This document shows positions 61,598 to 64,000 of a stretch of DNA of 64,000 nt, piece after piece. The notes beneath the pieces were generated by a model. That model ran no database searches. It saw nothing but the letters and a program-made list of their open reading frames with translations, and had not been told where the DNA came from. Location: positions 22,361 through 86,360 of the forward strand of contig NZ_JAJNKE010000015.1 of the NCBI RefSeq assembly GCF_021043395.1. Direction: 5' to 3'. A program made the position numbers and the translations under genes. Origin of the DNA: Clostridium guangxiense. Its GTDB lineage: Bacteria; Bacillota; Clostridia; Clostridiales; Clostridiaceae. Each line of letters opens with the position of its first letter. The stretch's first letter is position 1.

Positions 61598-62200
61598 CTA
61601 AAAGTTTCTTGCCTTATTTTGAGCATTTTTGATTGCATTTTGAACAATTGCCTCCACATCCTCACCAATAACATCTAATTTTTCTGCTGCTATTGTTGTA
61701 AAATCGGTTATTCCTAAGAATCCAAAAATAGTCCTCAAGTATCTATCTCCCATCTCATACGCCTTAGTTGATCCCTCAGAATATTCTCCTCCTCTTGCAA
61801 CAATATAAACAGCTTTCTTACCTTGGCACAGTCCGACTGCTCCATCTGCTGTATATTTAAATGTAATACCTGTGACACATATATAATCTATATATGCTTT
61901 TAATATTGCAGGAAAACTTAGATTCCAAAATGGGGCAGCAATTATATATTTATCTGTCTCTACAAACTGATATGCGTACTTTAAAATCGGATGATTTTTA
62001 CCTTCTCCTTCTTTAGGAACATGAAGACTAACTCCTTCTTCTGTCAAAAAGTCTATACCCTCTTTATACAAATCTAAAGTTATAATTTCATCATCAGGAT
62101 TGAGTTTCTTGTATTGCTCAATAAAACTATCTGAAATTCTAAAGGTCCTTGATTCTCCTGGCTTTTTGGCATTTGCTTTAATATATAGAACTTTACTCAT
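61598..62200 (-). CDS. azoR: FMN-dependent NADH-azoreductase
   Basis: Flavodoxin-like quinone/azo reductase of 200 residues. The FMN phosphate loop is ANAKKPGESRTFRISDSFIE near the N terminus; FWNLSFPAILKAYIDYICVTGITFKYTADG is the family dimer/FMN signature and ARGGEYSEG a second FMN contact. Reduces quinones and azo dyes by two electrons. GAGGTAGG precedes the ATG. First gene of a likely pair with yhaM. Confidence 0.92.
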   Translation of the reverse strand: MSKVLYIKANAKKPGESRTFRISDSFIEQYKKLNPDDEIITLDLYKEGIDFLTEEGVSLHVPKEGEGKNHPILKYAYQFVETDKYIIAAPFWNLSFPAILKAYIDYICVTGITFKYTADGAVGLCQGKKAVYIVARGGEYSEGSTKAYEMGDRYLRTIFGFLGITDFTTIAAEKLDVIGEDVEAIVQNAIKNAQNKARNF

Positions 62201-62427
62201 ACTAACCTACCTCACTTTAAATTTAGTTTTAAATGCTAATAATATTATTATCATTTACTAGATTTAAATGTATGCTTTTTTCACTTAGTAATTTCAAAAA
62301 TAATTGCATTAAACTTTTTATTTTCAAATATGTTTAACTTTATTTATTCAGTGATTTATTGTATTATATTGTATAATATTAATGTAACGCACAGTAATTC
62401 GCTTTGTTTTAGGAGGTTAAGTATTTT

Positions 62428-62892
62428 ATGAATAATAAATTGACAGAAGAGAATATACAAAAATTAAAAGAAGAACTAGACTATAGGATGACTGTAAAAA
62501 GAGCTGAAATAGCAAAAGAAAAATTAATAGCTGCCGCACATGGTGATAGATCAGAAAATGCAGAATATAAGGAAGCTTGTGCAAACTATAGAGAAAATGA
62601 CAATAGAATTCAATATTTAATGACTATGATTTCAACAGCAACTGTAATAGATGATAAAGACATAGATAAATCAACATTAGGAGTTAATCGTAAGGCAAAA
62701 GTTAAATTCATAGAAGATGATGAAGAAACTATTGTAACGCTAGTAACCACTATAGACTTAGAACCTGAAAATATGTGCATAAGTATAGAATCAGATTTAG
62801 GAAAGGCATTGCTTGGAAAAAAAGTCCACGATATAGTTGAGGTTGACGCTCCAGGAGAAAAGTATACAGTAGAGGTACTCGAAATATTATAG
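62428..62892 (+). CDS. GreA/GreB-family transcript cleavage factor
   Basis: Protein of 154 residues with the Gre layout: N-terminal coiled coil (NIQKLKEELDYRMTVKRAEIAKEKLIAAAHGDRSENAEYKEA), whose tip holds the acidic D and E that reach the RNA polymerase active site, and a C-terminal FKBP-like domain (ISIESDLGKALLGKKVHDIVEVDAPGEKYTVEVLEIL). It would rescue backtracked polymerase. The C-terminal half is more diverged than in standard GreA, so it may be a second paralogue. Strong AGGAGG site. A family 1 repeat follows. Confidence 0.9.
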   Translation: MNNKLTEENIQKLKEELDYRMTVKRAEIAKEKLIAAAHGDRSENAEYKEACANYRENDNRIQYLMTMISTATVIDDKDIDKSTLGVNRKAKVKFIEDDEETIVTLVTTIDLEPENMCISIESDLGKALLGKKVHDIVEVDAPGEKYTVEVLEIL

Positions 62893-62916
62893 ATAGAATA
62901 TAATATCCTATTGTCA

Positions 62917-63045
62917 GATAACGTTAAAAGCTTAAGATATTTCAATCTGTTTAAGCCGCACGAGTTATTGAAATCTCTTAAGCTTTAATATTTGTCGCTT
63001 AGATTTATTAATTTTATTTAATATTTCAAAATATTACTGTTTAGC
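62917..63045. repeat. Family 1 core element
   Basis: TTAAAAGCTTAAGATATTTC faces GAAATCTCTTAAGCTTTAA, with the loop CAATCTGTTTAAGCCGCACG that is the inverse of the loop at 3830. The right arm continues TCGCTTAGATTTATTAATTT as at 10870. Outer termini are weak. Confidence 0.65.
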
Positions 63046-63055
63046 ATTATTTTCG

Positions 63056-63967
63056 TTATATTCTTTTTTCATAAACATTGATATTGTTTTTGTTAACCTC
63101 ATAAGTTCCAGTATCCGTATATTTAATAACTGATTTTCCTTGAAAAATATCAACTAAGAAAGCAAGTGCCATATCTCCCCATGAGAATGCACGCTGCGCT
63201 ATGGCCGCCTTAATATTTTCACTTCTAATAAGATTAGCTATATTCTTTGTAAAATCAACAGTTAAAACTTCAAATTTAGGATGATGTTTTTTTACATAAT
63301 TACCGTAGGCAACTCCCCAATTTGCATCTGTAGCATATACTAATTGAACATTGGGATGCTCTTTATTTATAAATACCATTAATTTTTTCATCTCTTCTTC
63401 AGAAGGACTGCTTGATATACTTTTCGTATACACTTTAATATTGGAGTTTTTCTTTAATTCATCGATAAATCCTTCTGCACGCTTTTCAATTGAACTAATT
63501 TTCATGTCTGACCATAAACCAACAACAACCTCACCTTGATTGTTTAAAAGCTGCTTCGCTGTTTTGGCGGCATTTTTACCTAGTTCAAAACCATTGGTTT
63601 CAATCAAAGTTTCATATTTAACGCCGTCTAATGCAGAATTAATAAATATAATCTTTATACCCTTTGCCTCTGCACTTGCTAATATCTTACGAATTTCAGG
63701 ACTATCAATTGGGCTTATTATAATTGCATCAAAAGACCTATTAACAAAATCCCTTAAGGCAGTAAGCATCTCACGTGAACCACCTTCCCTAGATTTTGGA
63801 GCAAAGGTTTCAACATAAAAATTAAATGCCTTTGCTGCCTTTTTTGCTTCTCTGGCAGTAGGTTCCCAAAATTCACACTCAACATCAAAGATAACAGCAA
63901 TTTTTTTCTGTACATTTTCTTCACTCGTATAATATAGTTGTACCCACCAATAAAGATTAGACCAAAT
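63056..63967 (-). pseudogene. Sugar-binding periplasmic-type protein, 5' end broken
   Basis: Type 1 periplasmic binding protein (ribose/galactose class). The open frame from 63967 reads IAVIFDVECEFWEPTAREAK, AIIISPIDSPEIRKILASAE, KIIFINSALDGVKYET and ends TGTYEVNKNNINVYEKRI. The body is intact, but the frame upstream has no ATG/GTG/TTG before Met at 63769, which is well inside the domain, and meets TAG stops near 63970. A signal-peptide-like stretch (FGLIFIGGYNYI) lies in another frame, implying a frameshift. Gene may be dead or continue oddly beyond the window. Confidence 0.6.
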
Positions 63968-64000
63968 CTACTAACGGATGTTTATAATAATATTTTTACT

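Overview
The window is AT-rich, densely coded bacterial chromosome. It has strong GGAGG-type ribosome binding sites and protein families typical of anaerobic Firmicutes: a T-box leader, RNase J, YhaM, VanRS-like regulators, a CotA-like oxidase and an NADH/butanol-dehydrogenase-like enzyme. I infer a Clostridium, probably a solventogenic species close to C. acetobutylicum. That is recognition from protein families, not a database result. I found no rRNA, tRNA, phage or CRISPR array.

Layout. 1-3,020: minus-strand run of a nucleotidyltransferase, an AraC regulator and an MFS exporter. 3,226-5,909: ferritin and a multicopper oxidase separated by repeat elements. 6,190-10,474: XRE-cupin regulator plus potABCD polyamine uptake operon, followed by six tandem 63-bp repeats. 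11,059-16,786: small secreted or conserved proteins, a subtilase, an orphan PTS EIIA beside the ruins of its LevR-type regulator, a double-HD protein and a VanZ protein. 16,927-22,410: cell-envelope cluster with an L,D-transpeptidase, a Cys/His amidase-like protein, two tandem histidine kinases (one lacking its phospho-acceptor His), a response regulator and a muramoyl amidase. 22,789-29,392: aldolase, MATE exporter, HxlR regulator, PutP symporter and an aminotransferase. 29,393-31,570: a decay zone holding an IS110 remnant, a headless DeoR regulator, a MurA with an internal deletion, and repeats. 31,571-38,530: aminotransferase, FtsX-type ABC permease with its ATPase, TetR regulator, membrane protein. 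38,531-46,220: two large palindromic elements around an aldo-keto reductase and a GH32 enzyme, then RNase J, an oxidoreductase and PRPP synthetase. 46,558-54,314: two chemoreceptors, a DUF3793 protein, a T-box-controlled glycerol-dehydrogenase-like gene, an LRAT-fold secreted protein and a lactate dehydrogenase fragment. 54,519-60,591: butanol-dehydrogenase-like gene and an MarR/GNAT/heterodimeric ABC exporter operon with paired operators. 60,657-63,967: YhaM, azoreductase, GreA-family factor and a broken sugar-binding protein.

The strongest unexplained signals are as follows. (i) An interspersed family of palindromic intergenic elements has ends resembling TTGCGAAGTAACARTRYT and an internal GGGGTTTGGG...CCCATTATCC hairpin module. 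Copies abut genes and supply the AAG-TAA ends of at least five genes. (ii) A second family of 340-490 bp palindromes is present. (iii) A T-box leader, probably isoleucine-specific, lies in front of a glycerol-dehydrogenase-like gene. (iv) A tandem histidine kinase has His replaced by Tyr. (v) An MarR gene appears to start at ATT.
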